Of a DNA stretch of 64,000 nt, positions 1 through 11,031 are shown in pieces. The notes under the pieces are model-generated. The model was given only the letters and a program-made list of their open reading frames with translations, was not told where the DNA came from and searched no databases. Made by a program: the position numbers and the translations under genes. Location of the stretch: contig JALQBC010000034.1 of the NCBI GenBank assembly GCA_023375675.1, forward strand, positions 186,001 to 250,000. The letters are read 5' to 3'. Within the stretch, counting starts at the first letter, position 1; every line of letters begins with the position of its first letter. The stretch is from Cytospora piceicola (taxonomy: Eukaryota; Ascomycota; Sordariomycetes; Diaporthales; Cytosporaceae).

Positions 1-562
1 CCGTCAGCGTGCAAAATTTCATGGAATTGCATCATCAGTTGGATTTGAGCTTCAGTCTGCGTCGTTGGAGCATCGACTGGACAACCTTGTACAAAACGTG
101 TCCAATCCTGAAGACGATATACTGCAGGCCACAGCAGAACTGAAAAGGCTTTCTGCTTCATTGTATCTCGACTGTGCTCTCCGTGATGCTCATCCGGAAT
201 CATCACGGGTAAATGTCGCCACAAGTCAGATCCTTCGACTTGTGTCAGCATTACTGGAGAGGAACATCATTGCCAGTCTTGCATGGCCCATTTTCGTCGC
301 AGCTGTTGAGCTTGACCCGCTTGAGGACCTTGTTTGGACCACTGAGCAAACGGTCGGTGTGCCCCAACACGGGCGTCCTTTTGTACTATATGCTCTGGAA
401 CAGATGGCTGAAGTTTCCGTCTCGAATATTTCGCAGACTCGCTCGGTCATCGAAAAGGTTTGGCAGTCTAGAGATATGGACGTGTGTTCAGAGGAGCCTC
501 AAGGGCGAAATGACTGGGAAAGATACGTGGCCCCGTTGTGCCACGGCCTCTCACTTGGATAG
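1..562 (+). CDS. Fungal-specific transcription factor domain protein, C-terminal part (5' truncated by window edge)
   Basis: The frame starting at base 2 is open from the window edge to a TAG at 560-562, so this is the 3' end of a longer gene; the TTG at 65 is not a real start. About 187 residues are visible. They are mostly alpha-helical, with segments such as QILRLVSALLERNI and WPIFVAAVELD. This resembles the C-terminal end of the Fungal_trans_2 (DUF3468-type) region of Zn2Cys6 regulators, where a helix with a W-P-x-F motif precedes the last helices. The DNA-binding domain lies outside the window. It is followed on the same strand by an MFS transporter, so a role in regulating that gene is possible but only inferred from adjacency. 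The family call rests on overall pattern, not on a diagnostic residue. Confidence 0.6.
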   Translation, partial: RQRAKFHGIASSVGFELQSASLEHRLDNLVQNVSNPEDDILQATAELKRLSASLYLDCALRDAHPESSRVNVATSQILRLVSALLERNIIASLAWPIFVAAVELDPLEDLVWTTEQTVGVPQHGRPFVLYALEQMAEVSVSNISQTRSVIEKVWQSRDMDVCSEEPQGRNDWERYVAPLCHGLSLG

Positions 563-1176
563 GTAATTTGGACATCCAAGACATTTAGACACAAAGACTC
601 CCGAGACCCGAGATACAAGGGAAGGCGGCGTACGACGTCACTGTATATACCAGACGAGCACATCACAAAAACCTTGGGATCCAGTACTTTAGCCGAACGA
701 CAATTGTCGTACCTATCCAGTGTCAGGCATTATGGAACTTTGTTGTTTTCTCACTGGGTGTGAAGCAAAGATCAACACCGCATATACATATCTATATACC
801 TGGGCTATCACCGCAGTGGATCCCATGCGAGGACCCATGATCATCAACTCTGGTTGGCTGCGCTTGTACCTTCCCCCTCCCCCCTTCGCGGTCTGTACAG
901 CATTTATGTGGTGCGGAGACCACTATCAAGGATGATACCCTAGGGTAGTCTAATGTAGTTGGTCCGTTGCCAGTTATGCATATCTATCTCTATCTATCTA
1001 CAAGGAGATGTCACTTGAGATACGGTGATCAACTTTCACAAAGATCCTTCACCTGACATGGAAGCTCGCCAGGATTTGAATCAAATCCTCTCCTCCCTGG
1101 TCCTCAAGAAGATACAGGATGTTATGAGATCAGTTACTTCGTCTTTGAGTCCTTTACAAGTTGAAGTCAATCTACA
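563..1176. other. Intergenic, upstream of the MFS transporter
   Basis: No credible gene. It holds the 3' flank of the truncated regulator and the promoter of the transporter at 1177. It contains pyrimidine-rich stretches, a TATC-rich run near 980-1000 and one copy of a 12-bp palindrome (936-947). Confidence 0.6.
936..947. repeat. 12-bp palindrome TACCCTAGGGTA, copy 1
   Basis: Perfect palindrome in intergenic DNA; four more exact copies lie at 20068, 35372, 56584 and 57357. Confidence 0.9.
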
Positions 1177-3018
1177 ATGGCCACTCTCACGTTGCATGAC
1201 GATGTACCCGGCACAGAGGTGCTAGTTGATGGTAAGCCAGGCGACTTCATTGCAAACCAGTTTCCATAGATTCATGACAAGCTCACGGATGAATCACAGT
1301 TGGTCATAACTTAGATGCAGAACATAACATCGGCAAAGGCGACATTGTGTTGATTCCGCAACCTACATCATATGCCGGAGACCCCCTCAACTGGCCGGAA
1401 TGGAAGAAATATTACCAACTGTTCCTACTCGCCCTCTACGCGTGCGCCTTCTCGTATGGCGAGAACACGTTGGGTGCAGCGTGGGAGACTGTGTCTGAAG
1501 ATACAGGTGTCTCGTTAACAAGCATGAATGGGGGAAGCGCCTTGAACTATTTGCTCTTGGGATTCTGCAACATCTTCTGGATACCAACTGCCATGAAGGT
1601 CGGACGCCGCCCTGTGTTCCTTGCCACAACGACGATCTGCATGTGCGCTGGAATCTGGCTGGGAAGGTTCAACGGCACAGCGTCGTGGAGTAAGTTGTCT
1701 TCTATCTGCGACTGTTATCTGTGGATACGACCAATTAATGAACGCAAAAGTGCTGAGCATGTGCCTCAATGGACTTGGGACAAGTGCATACCAGGCTGTA
1801 ATTCAGTTGTCTATTTTTGACACTTTCTACGCTCACCAACGCGGTAGTGCTCTGTCAAACTACCTTTTCGGCCAGCAGCTTGGGTCTATCATTGGGCTGA
1901 TCACTGGCGGTTCGATTGCGGATGGACCAGGCTGGAGGTGGTCACAATATATCGTGGCTATCATCGACGCCGGCGTGCTCGTGTTACTAATCCTCACTTT
2001 CGAGGAGACTCTATTTCCCCGGTTTTTATTCAAGCGCCAGATCAACGGCCTCCCTGTAAATACCCCGAAGGATCCAGCCACGTTGAGGTCTGCCTCTCAA
2101 GACGTCGACCCCGACAAGAACGATATTAGTGGGCCCACTCTCACCACCGGCCCGTCAAATACCGGCTCGACCATCATATCCAGTCGCGATTATCCGAAGC
2201 GAACCTTTGGCCAGCGCCTCAAGCCCTGGATCTTCTACCCAGAAGACAGAACAAGCTACTGGCAGTACTTCCGCCGCCCCTTCATGCTCTTCACCTTTCC
2301 CAACGTGGTCATCGCAGGGGTCATCTTCGCCTTCGGCTGCACAGCAGGCATCGTTTCTTTCAACACCATCTCCGAGATCATGACGCAGCCGCCATACAAC
2401 TGGTCAACCACCTCGACGGGGCTTCTCTACCTCGCGGCGCTCATCGGAAGCATCGTCGGCTGGGCGGTCGGCGTGTCCAGCGACTTCATCGTTATCCGGC
2501 TTGCGCGCCGCAACGGCGGTGTCAAGGAGCCGGAGATGCGTCTCTGGGCGCTCTGTGCGTCGTTTGTGTTCGCTGCTGTGGGATACCAGAGTTACGGATG
2601 GGGCGCGGAGGAGGGTCTGCATTGGCTGTCTATTGCATTTGGTGTGGCTTGTATGATTGCCCATCAGGTTTCGGCGTGTTCCATCGCTACGGCGTATGCT
2701 ATGGAGTGCTTTCCCGGTGTAAGTGATATCTTGTCCCTGCCCTAAACTCCTTGCAGATATCTGACAGAAGGCCAAATAAAGATCGCTGGAGAACTGGTAG
2801 TGGTTCTTGCCATTTGCTCCTCTTGTATCAACTTTGCTATCTCCTACTCGGTCCAACCATTCGTCGATGCTGCTGGGTTTGGATACGCGTTTCTCTTCTT
2901 CGGTCTATGCGTCCTTTTCTCTATAATAGCTGCTGTGCCAACGGTCATTTATGGTAAGACGTGGAGAAGGAGGGCTGCGCCGAGGTGGAGAAATTGGCTG
3001 GCGGAGAGGGAAGGTTGA
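1177..3018 (+). CDS. MFS transporter, DHA1-like (four exons)
   Basis: Exons 1177-1231, 1300-1689, 1751-2718 and 2782-3018 join in frame to give 549 residues. Introns 1, 2 and 3 are 68, 61 and 63 bp with GTAAGC, GTAAGT and GTAAGT donors. The N-terminal cytoplasmic stretch contains the DPLNWP signature that precedes TM1 in the fungal drug:H+ antiporter-1 group. MKVGRRPVF after TM2 is the motif-A loop between TM2 and TM3. A long hydrophilic loop (roughly residues 255-330) separates the two six-helix halves, and the last exon carries two C-terminal helices starting at ELVVVLAICSS. It probably exports or imports a small organic compound across the plasma membrane; the substrate cannot be read from sequence. 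The gene converges on the Zn2Cys6 regulator at 3241-4823, with only 222 bp between stop codons. The start was chosen because ATG 1177 gives the conserved N-terminus through intron 1. Confidence 0.88.
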
Positions 3019-3240
3019 AGTCTCAAACACAGCAATCAAGAATGACATTGCACCATAATTTCTGTAAGTAACCTATAAGATTGATACAGTTCATCGGACT
3101 CTATGTGACTCAAGTTCCGTAGATGTTCCCGACTTGCCAATGGGTTAATTCTGGGAAGTCAAATACTAAGTGTGGAGAACTCCCCCAAGACATATTGCAT
3201 GTTGCTCGCATTTGAACCGGAAACATGGCCATTGGTCGCT

Positions 3241-4823
3241 TCATTCACAATCTCCGCCCTGGATTCTTTGTACCCCATCCTTGTCGATTGCTTGAAATCC
3301 GAAATAACGCCTTGGCCATTCCACGAGATCCTCCCATTCTGGCCCGACATCATTTATAACCACAGCAGCGGCCCGCAGAGCCCATCCATCCAGATACCAC
3401 CGCCTAGGCGCCCTGTCCACGATAGCAAACCAGTGTACTATGACTGCCAGTGCTGCTGAGTCTCTCGCAGCAATCAGGGACAGAAAATGATCGGAGACAC
3501 ACGACGGCCAGGACGTAACATCCTGCCACCTCCTAGGCCTTCCTGCAATCCTCATTGTCCACTGCTCTAATACCACAGCCGCCTGAAGTATGCTGCCCAA
3601 ATTCTCGCTCGAATCTGCAGGAGATGGACCCACGAGGCCCGTAGACCACTGAGGATCTATGTCGTTGGCTTCGAAGCCATGAGTTTGGGCCCGTCTTAGC
3701 ATGATACTCCGGATCAAGCCGCCGATACTACCCAGGGCCTCGTCAACAGGTGGACCAGAGACAATCTCAGCCATGTATTCTGCCTGTCTCTGCCGGCTCA
3801 CCAAGGCATCTGTCTGACCGGCGATGGGTCGGCGTAGATACGGAGATGTCTGGGCTGACATTGTAGAGGCATTCCGTAGTGCGCGTAGGGTATCGAGGAC
3901 TATGGTCTTGAAGTCATCGGGCTGAGCCCGGCGGGCTGTATCAAGCTGGAACACGGTGACGGTGATACTGAACCCCACACAAGCGATCCAGTTCTTGGCG
4001 TTCACCGAGGGAACCATTCGTCGAAAGGATGATATTGCGGAGACGAGGTTTTTGTAGGCTTCGATGAGCTCCGGCGTATTGGTATCCGAACTTGATACAT
4101 TGGGCGTTTCCGATGTTGTTATACCCGTAGCAGGATCAAAAGATTTGAGTCTCGGAGCATGCGATGAACCATTCGAGTAATGAGCTAGAGCGCTAGTCGA
4201 ATATTGGGATGTTGTTCGGAGGTAATGAAGATGGAGAGAGGCCACCGAGCACGTTGCAAAGCCGATATAAGACTGGCCTTTGACGAAGGGTATCAATGCT
4301 TGGCCTTTGTTCCAGAACGACTCCTTGGCTGGGTCGTCTATTAGAGTCATGGTTTCAGAGGTGAATTGGAACCAGTGCCCATGGAGACTACTCATCTCTG
4401 GTGTGGATATCCTGTTCAATGGCGAAGGCAGGACCACATTAGGACCAACATTGGGCTTGGAGGCACCCTGCGGAGACCTTTTGCCAACCCGAAAAGTCAG
4501 TACGGAGTACTGCCCTCGACTTTGAACCTGGCCTCTACCCTGACTGGTTACTGGCTCCATAGACGAGGTAGTTCCACCATCAACCATTGGCGCCTGTGGT
4601 GGAACATGGCGCTGCGTCCCGTAGTCCTGTTGTGCCGAATACTCGCAGACCAGGTTCTTTCTCTTGCAGTTGGCACATATGGGGCCTATGAGATCGCACT
4701 AGAAGGCCCGTTAGCCCACATATCGACGTCTTTTAAACAGTGACATGCCTTGATATGTCGTTTCTTGCATTGTCCACACCCATTCCGGCTTTTGTGATGG
4801 AATCGCCTCGAACCTCCCACCAT
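3241..4823 (-). CDS. Zn2Cys6 transcription factor with fungal-specific regulatory domain
   Basis: Two exons, 4823-4749 and 4698-3241, give 510 residues. The N-terminus is basic (HHKSRNG) and runs straight into CGQCKKRHIK; exon 2 continues with C-DLIGPI-C-AN-C-KRKNLV-C. The joined spacing CX2CX6CX6CX2CX6C is the canonical binuclear zinc cluster. The 50-bp intron (4699-4748) cuts the cluster between Lys and the third Cys and has a GC donor (AAG|GCATGT) and a CTAG acceptor. The rest of the protein has the helical fungal-specific region, with WPRRYFGFQAIDKDG near the C-terminus. Met at 4823 was preferred over longer non-ATG extensions because cluster proteins of this type start just before the basic arm. 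It lies between two MFS transporter genes, so it may control one or both; that is an inference from context. Confidence 0.85.
4699..4748 (-). other. Non-canonical GC-AG intron inside the zinc cluster
   Basis: Removing 4748-4699 joins HIK to CDLIG and restores six correctly spaced cysteines. The donor reads AAG|GCATGT, as in known GC-AG introns. A GT donor 3 nt downstream with an acceptor after CTCATAG also stays in frame, but gives an abnormal CX7CX2C spacing and loses residues. Confidence 0.75.
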
Positions 4824-5537
4824 TTTCGGATATGTCACTTCTTTCTTGAGTTTGACGCGGTGGCTTGATATCTCAATGGCTTGAGTGTGGCTGAAACGTC
4901 GCCTCGGAGAACCAGGCAATATTTGTTTGTACGAGAAAAGTAAATGAGGACCCTTCGTTGATCGTCGTCTACAAGGCAACACCAAGAAGACGTGACGGTA
5001 ACCCCAGCATCGTTGTCCGCTAACGATAACATCTATATCGCTCTGGTGACAGCCAGTGGCAATCGAATCCTTCTTAACAAGATGTGATAGCTAGCCTGCG
5101 CCACCACCCCCCTCTCCCCCCGAAGCAGTTTAGTTCAGCGTGAAGCCGGTGGAGACGATACAACCTCAACGTCATCCCTTGATTGGAGGGTTTTCTCGCC
5201 GCAACATGCCTAAACCACAAATAAACCGGAATAGCCACACCAGAACCTTTATAGGTTTGGGGGAAAAGAAACAATAATATTAACCACTCGTGTTCGGCTT
5301 CCTCGAGGCCCACTCCGAGGTCAAAAGGTCTCACCATTGTGGATGCCAGCTGGCAGTGCAGCCTGGAGGACCCGATGCTATATCACGATATAATGGCCAG
5401 TGTCCTAGAGGAAGAACTTACGGCAAATCTGAACAGGAATACCACGGTAGCATCGTCGGGTCAATTCTTGATTCGCTGTCTTACTCTCGTCCGTCTAGGC
5501 TCAAAAGTTGCGAGGACCTTTTGCAAGGACTCTTACG
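4824..5537. other. Intergenic between regulator and DHA2 pump
   Basis: It holds the promoter of the Zn2Cys6 gene and the 3' flank of the pump; both genes are on the minus strand. No coding region is supported. A C-rich tract lies at 5103-5120. Confidence 0.6.
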
Positions 5538-7318
5538 TCAATGCTTCCTATGCTGATTGCCAGTCTCCTCCGACTCGATGGACCTCTCTTCTATAAACAA
5601 GCTCGCAATAAAGCCGACGCAGGCAAACGCCGCCATTACGTACCATATGACCTGAAAGGTCTCTCTATAAGCCTTGACAATATCAGCAAGCACCTCGGGT
5701 GAGACGTCGAGGTCTCTGAGATATGGTATGAATCCGACGGCCTCGCTTGCCTGGCTCAAGGCCGCAGCGGCAGCAGGCAGGGGCTCAAGGGGAGCTATTG
5801 ACTTCTGGAAGACGGTAGCAAATACCGTCGACCCAACAGCCAGACCTATCAGTGCGCCGAATAGACGAGAGCCCACAAGGATTCCCACAGCCAGGGCCTG
5901 GTCCTGCACGGTCGCAGCGCCCGCTTGCATGGAAAGCGACGGCACGGTGAACAGAGCACCGAGGCCGATGCCAGCGATGATCTGAAACCCAGCTGTTTCC
6001 GCCACCGACGAGTTACTGTCCCACAGCGACCACACGCCGATTCCAACCGCCATCGTGATCCACGAGACCCAGAACTGCCACAGATACCGACGACTGACTT
6101 CCACAGCAACACCCGACAGCAAGGCAAAGCCGATCACCCCGCAGCAGGATGGCAGCATGGATATCGCCGAGTCGAGCGGTGTCTGCAACTTGACAGCCTG
6201 GAAGAACAGAGGCACATAGGTCGTGGCAGGGTAAATGAGGAAGCCATGGATAGTACCACTGATGAGCGTCATCGCTGAGGCACGCGACCTAAAGATGCGG
6301 TGGGGGAACAGTGGCGCTTCCGGCTTCGCCTCGTAGAAGCCGAGGGCGATGAGGACGAGTATGCCGATGATCAGCGGCACAATCGTTCGCCAGGACTGCC
6401 AAGGGTAGAGCTCTTCCGCCCAGCTCAGCGGCAGCGCGAAGGCCGTGGCGCCGATGGCAAACATGAGGCTCCCGACCCAGTCAACTCGGGCAAACCTGGA
6501 GCGAAGCGGCTCGTCAAGGGGCTTGAGCCGCAGGAACAGAGCCGCAAGGAGGATGTCCAGGCCTAGCAACGGCAGGTTAATCCACCCGATCCACCGCCAG
6601 CTGGCGTACTGGGTGAGGGCTGATCCTATGATCGGCCCGGCGATAGTCCCCAGGGCCATCGGGACTGCCATCATGCCGATATACAAAGGTCGTTCCTTGA
6701 GTGTTGTGATATCCACCACGATGACCTCATTAAGGACGTCCAAGCCGCCGCCTCCTAGACCCTGAATCAAGCGACCAATGATAATCACCGTCATGGAGTT
6801 GGCCGTTGCAAAGACTATGGAGCCGACGAAAAAGAGGGTGTATGATGTATACAGGGGAATCATGCGGCCAAGCACGTCTGAGGCGCTGGCGTAGGTCGGT
6901 AGGGTGACGACCATGGCCAGCATCATGGCGAGGTTGGCCCAGAAGGCCTCGAATGTGGTCCCGCCCAGCTCTTCGGTGATGGTCTGCCTTCGGTTAGTTT
7001 GCCGTTGCACTGGTGTTCACAATGGACCCCAGTTGATGGTGGGGAGTGGCTTACCGGTATCGACACAGCCATGATTGTCGAGTCCATGGCGCAGAGAAGA
7101 ACCATGATTAACAAGCATGAGAAGGCCAGGTAGAAGGATAGGGGCTTCTTTCGTTCGCCGGCTGGATCACCAGCCTCCTCAGCCAGGCCATCCAGGGTCG
7201 ACATCTTTTCGACAGTATTGGACGCATGGCTGTCTGCAGTCGTCATTGGAGAAGACGCCTCGGCCGACGCAGGTCTGAAATCTCCATGGCGGTTCTCCGA
7301 CGTCATCGATGCCCCCAT
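5538..7318 (-). CDS. MFS drug efflux transporter, DHA2 (EmrB/QacA-like, 14 TMS)
   Basis: Exons 7318-7055 and 6983-5538 join in phase 0 across a 71-bp GTAAGC-CAG intron, giving 569 residues. The N-terminal 65 residues are hydrophilic. TM1 ends in the family signature AMDSTIMAVSIP, followed after the splice by TITEELGG. Loop 2-3 has the motif-A remnant DVLGRMIPLYTS, and TM4 has GRLIQGLGGGGLD. Further hydrophobic segments continue to FACVGFIASLFIEER, which fits the 14-helix DHA2 layout and usual length. It is predicted to be a proton-driven exporter of toxic or secondary-metabolite compounds at the plasma membrane. The start at 7318 is the first ATG of the hydrophilic leader; further in-frame Mets follow close behind. 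Its neighbours are the Zn2Cys6 regulator downstream and a repeat island upstream. Confidence 0.9.
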
Positions 7319-7869
7319 GGTCGTATATCTGGCTGGTCGGCAGTGCGGGAACGTGGTTCGGATTCACGACGGCTTGTGGTTGGAAGCACTGGAAGTCGTC
7401 GGATCAGGGCCCGGAGATCACGGGTGTCAAAAAATGTGGCCCGTGTCTCACTGTGTTGCAACTTTGCTTCTGCAGGTCAGGCAGTCAGGCAGTCAATCGG
7501 GGTACCATCCAGGTTATTATCGAATTATCGACCGAAGCTTGTCCCACCCCTGAAGATCATCGGAGGTGGATCCCATGCATCCCAAGATCGAGTTAGCCTA
7601 TGGAATGAGATGCCCACCCTGCAAGTTTCTGGGGTATATGCAAGATTGTGGCACCACGAACTGGCCTTCCCGAATCGGTAATGACATGTTCGGGCTAATT
7701 ATGGGGCCACTGTTCAAAGACAGAAAACGGTGTGTTCGATTCAGGCAGCTGTAAATGTATTGACTTTATGGTGTGATTCAAGGTTGGTTTTGAGGAGTGG
7801 GGAGGCAAATTCTCGACTATAGCAACCCAACAGTACATTTGGATGGGGAAAGGATAACGTGACGTCGAG
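7319..7869. other. Promoter region of the DHA2 pump, up to the repeat island
   Basis: No supported gene. The short open frames on the plus strand here are partly antisense to the transporter's first exon. Confidence 0.5.
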
Positions 7870-8470
7870 TACTATGGTGCGCGAGAGCGCTTACTGTGAC
7901 AAAAACCCTTTTTCCAATAGACATACACCGCCGTGCACGCTATATATGTAAATCTGTAAAGCCGTTTAAAGACATTTTATTACTTTAACCTGGCTAAGAC
8001 CCTAACCCTAGCTATGATCGATCGATTCACTTGATCGATTGATTGATTTGATTGATCGATTTGACTTGATTGATTGATTAATTGATTTGACTTGATCGAT
8101 TGATTGATTGATTTGACTTGGTTGATTTGACTCGATCGATTTGACATAATCGAATTAACTTAACGATTTGACTCGATCGATTTGATATAATCGAATTGAC
8201 TTAATGATTTGATATGATCGAATAGACTTGATCGAATTGACTTAATGATTTGATATGATCGAATAGACTTGATCGATTTGCCTTGGTCGATTTGACTTGG
8301 TCGATTTGACTTGGTCGATTTGACTTGACTTCGTTAATTCGATATTTAATTGATTCTGTTAGTCTTAAGTACTGTCTAAGTGCATAATCAGGCTAAATTC
8401 GCGGGAAGGAGTATACGTATTAAGGAAAAAGGGTTTTTGTCACAGTAAGCGCTCTCGCGCACCATAAGTA
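7870..8470. mobile_element. MITE-like non-autonomous DNA element with ~46-bp terminal inverted repeats
   Basis: The left end (7870-7915) and right end (8424-8470) are almost perfect inverted copies. Both contain GCGCGAGAGCGCTTACTGTG in opposite orientation, followed by a TGACAAAAACCC block. They differ mainly by one extra T near the outer end. The outer edges read GTACTATGG and CCATAAGTAC, so the flanking target duplication could be TA or a slightly longer GTAC-like sequence. The ~600-bp interior has no transposase frame and is largely a 14-bp-period satellite. Size, structure and lack of coding sequence are those of a MITE; the superfamily is not established. Confidence 0.8.
8015..8340. repeat. 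Satellite of degenerate 14-bp unit (ATCGATTTGACTTG)
   Basis: More than twenty diverged copies of a unit built from ATCGATTTGACTTG and GATTGATT, filling most of the interior of the TIR-bounded element. Confidence 0.85.
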
Positions 8471-9564
8471 CGGTGTACACAGCGGGCCAGCCTGACTACA
8501 CTATATAGGCCGTCCTGTACCTAATCAGAGCCCTAAGCGCGACGTTACCCGTGTTCAGCTGATACTAAATAAGTACAAAGTATGCCGGGATTCATAAAGG
8601 TACAGACAGGGTTAGGGTCATACACGACTTATATAAATCCGTAATCACGTATCCCAAAAACCTACTCTCTAAATATAATAGTTCGCTATAATAGACATCT
8701 ACTTTACCTATACTAATAATTAAATGGTTAATATAACCTTATTCTTTCATGCTTAAGCCTATAGTCTAAAGGGCCTAAAAACAACTCCGGAAACCTTCAA
8801 TGTTGACTTGACAGGCAGCCGTTAAAATCACGAGCGAGTAGAGAACATGAGAACATTTGAATATTCGGCCTAAACAGAGGGTGAAGTAACTAAACGGCAT
8901 ATTACACGCTGTACTGCCGGCATGTATCTTGATCACGTCTGTTTCCTGCAATACTCTCAATAGACAATCAAAATGTACTTTCGTAGAAATAGATCCCTAG
9001 TCCTACTATAGGCCCCAGCCTCATTGCCTTCGTTGTACATATTATGCACATGTGCTGGTTGTTATCGATGTATTCAATCACGGACAGCACTTCTCCCCTA
9101 GTTATATCAAGGTCCACTGAGGCTCTAGAGTACGTTTCCTGTTATGTCATGAGGGTTTTACAGGTCAAGAGTGACGTCGTCTTTTAGTAAACACAACACA
9201 CCGGATGGAGGCTGTCAGCTAATTTTAGTAATATATTAGACTCGGCATATTACTTAAAATCGGGCATGTTGGCATTGGATCATATGCATTATTCACAACA
9301 TTGCTAAACACAACACTGTAAGTGTGAACCAGTTTATTCTTGAAAGAGTGACTCCGCTTTCCAACATATGCAGCTAAACCAGCTAGCAAGTTGCATAGGC
9401 ATGGTATGGCCTGTAAGAACCTTGCCCAGCAAGGACCAAAACCACCCAACTGTCCATTTCCCAATAACTGTAACAACTCTTACTGCCATCCCATCCTTTA
9501 ATCCCAGTGCCCTAACCCTACTCCAACCCATATCGCAGAGAACTGATGTTTCTCTGTGTGGGCC
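8471..9564. other. AT-rich gene-free stretch, probable decayed repeat
   Basis: Many TA dinucleotides, short frames only and no recognisable domain on either strand. The composition suggests repeat-induced point mutation of an old insertion, but no parent element can be named. Confidence 0.45.
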
Positions 9565-9822
9565 TTAGACCTTGGAGCACTTGTAGATGCCCCTGCTCTT
9601 GTCCTTGGGCTTGATTCCGTGAGGAGCCACCTTGTCGGCCGCTTTGAAGGCCGTCTCGACGAGGCTGCCAGCAGGGGCTTTAGCGGGGTTGCCGATGCTC
9701 AAGTTCAGGGTGATCTTGCTTCCGCTGTTTTGCTCGGTAATCTTGGCATCCTTCCAGGTTTTCTGGAGAGCAGCCTTGACCTTGGGGGCGCAGTCGCGGC
9801 AGCACTCGTACATGAAGACCAT
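9565..9822 (-). CDS. Small basic hypothetical protein, 85 residues
   Basis: A single exon with a good fungal leader in front of it (CT- and AAC-rich, see 9823-10010) and an ATG in CAAGAATGG context. The protein is Lys-rich, begins MVFMYECCRDCAP and ends GIYKCSKV. It has a Cys-Cys-x-x-Cys triplet near the N-terminus and one Cys four residues from the end. There is no signal peptide or membrane segment, so it is probably cytosolic. I do not recognise a named family. It is the only intact gene in an otherwise repeat-rich block, and its unbroken frame and good codon use set it apart from the flanking decayed DNA. The Cys arrangement could bind a metal, but this is speculative. Confidence 0.7.
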   Translation of the reverse strand: MVFMYECCRDCAPKVKAALQKTWKDAKITEQNSGSKITLNLSIGNPAKAPAGSLVETAFKAADKVAPHGIKPKDKSRGIYKCSKV

Positions 9823-10010
9823 TCTTGCGGTTGGGTGGAAGTTGAAGTTGGAGTTGAAGGTAGTGATTTCGCGGCTTGGATGAAAAGTTGATATTGGTGT
9901 AGTAGTGGATACTGAAGCTCTAGTGGAAGCTGAGAATGTGAATGAAGTGTTTGTTTGATTTGGATGAGCGAATTGAAGTTGAGATTAGGGAGGAGATGCT
10001 TGATATTTGT
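9823..10010 (-). promoter_or_regulatory. Probable 5' leader/promoter of the 85-residue gene
   Basis: On the minus strand this reads as repeated CAACTTCAA/CTCCAACTTC elements, a typical pyrimidine- and CAA-rich fungal 5' UTR running into the ATG. Confidence 0.5.
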
Positions 10011-10135
10011 ACTTGATCATGCCTAGGACAAGACTCTTCTTGATCATCAAGTTAGACTGCATTTGGGCTTGGTATTGCTGCCTGGACAGGCTGAGGAATC
10101 AGTAGCTCTAGCAAGGAAATTTCATACAGCATACT

Positions 10136-10310
10136 GGTAGGCTGTTGTTCCCAGTGAAAATGGGTTGAACCAGGCCAGGCCGGTGTTTCCATACCTATAC
10201 TTAGCACTTCCATACCGGTAGGCTGTTCTTCCTGCTGAAGATGGGTTGAACCAGGCCAGGCCGGTGTTTCCATACCTATACTTGGCACTTCCATACCGGT
10301 AGGTTGTTCC
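10136..10310. repeat. 81-bp minisatellite, two full units plus part of a third
   Basis: Units at 10136-10216 and 10217-10297 are over 85% identical by eye, and a third begins at 10298 and fades after about 13 bp. The core GGTTGAACCAGGCCAGGCCG is identical in both. The unit length is a multiple of three, so a minus-strand frame stays open through it, but there is no other sign of coding. Confidence 0.9.
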
Positions 10311-11031
10311 TTCTAATGTAGAAGGATCTGCCTAGGCCAGTCGGCTATATCATTTTGACCAGCCATATTCAGAGGATGTTTATTGTCTTGTTTGTATGCT
10401 GGATCCACCTAAGTCAGGCGGGCCATATTCTATATTTACTATTGGACCCACTTAAAGTCTTCGCTTCCGAAAGCAAGTTGGATTCGCACCTTGTCCTTTG
10501 GAAGCCTAAAACTTGAACCTGAGTCGCCATATTGATCGCTTAGACTTGAATCGCAACCTGGGTGAACTAAAAGTTCAATTAATTATACTGTAGCCTCAAT
10601 TGAATTTAAATCGCAGTTTCGATTCAATTTACAACTCGAATTGCAATATTAAAAACAGCAGCTTAAGTCGAGGTTGCGTTCAAAAGATATTTCGATAGCA
10701 ATAAGCCTGCGGCCCTTGAAGACCTATATATAGTACAAGTTAGCAGTATGAAATCCTCGCCCTCTTCCTTCTTAGTAGACTCCACCCGTGCCGGACCTAA
10801 GATCCTCTAACGCTCCTCTGCTGATAATCGCAATGATATTTACGGACTTTCGTTAGAGAAAGTACAGTATATCTTCCTTCATTATCAGTCCTTCAAGGAT
10901 GATCTGGATGGATGAGTGAGAAGGCGGTAAACACAACACATAAGTTCGTATTGGCCAAAATGTTTTGTTTCCAATACGTGCGATTTTCCTACATATGGTT
11001 CTCAAAACTAGAACTTCTCGTCTTCGAATCC
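10311..11031. other. AT-rich gene-free stretch
   Basis: No supported gene. Contains short direct repetitions of TTGAATCGCA/TTCGATTCAA-like words around 10490-10640. Confidence 0.45.

Noticed and set aside
1068..1086. GGATTTGAATCAAATCC, resembling a tRNA T-arm
   Set aside because: Loop lacks the TTCRA consensus and no acceptor, D or anticodon arms are found around it.
7999..8011. CCCTAACCCTA telomere-like sequence (similar single words at 8607, 9513 and 63206)
   Set aside because: At most two units each and interstitial; not a telomere or telomere-associated array.
10052..10294. 80-residue minus frame
   Set aside because: Open only because the 81-bp minisatellite unit is a multiple of three.
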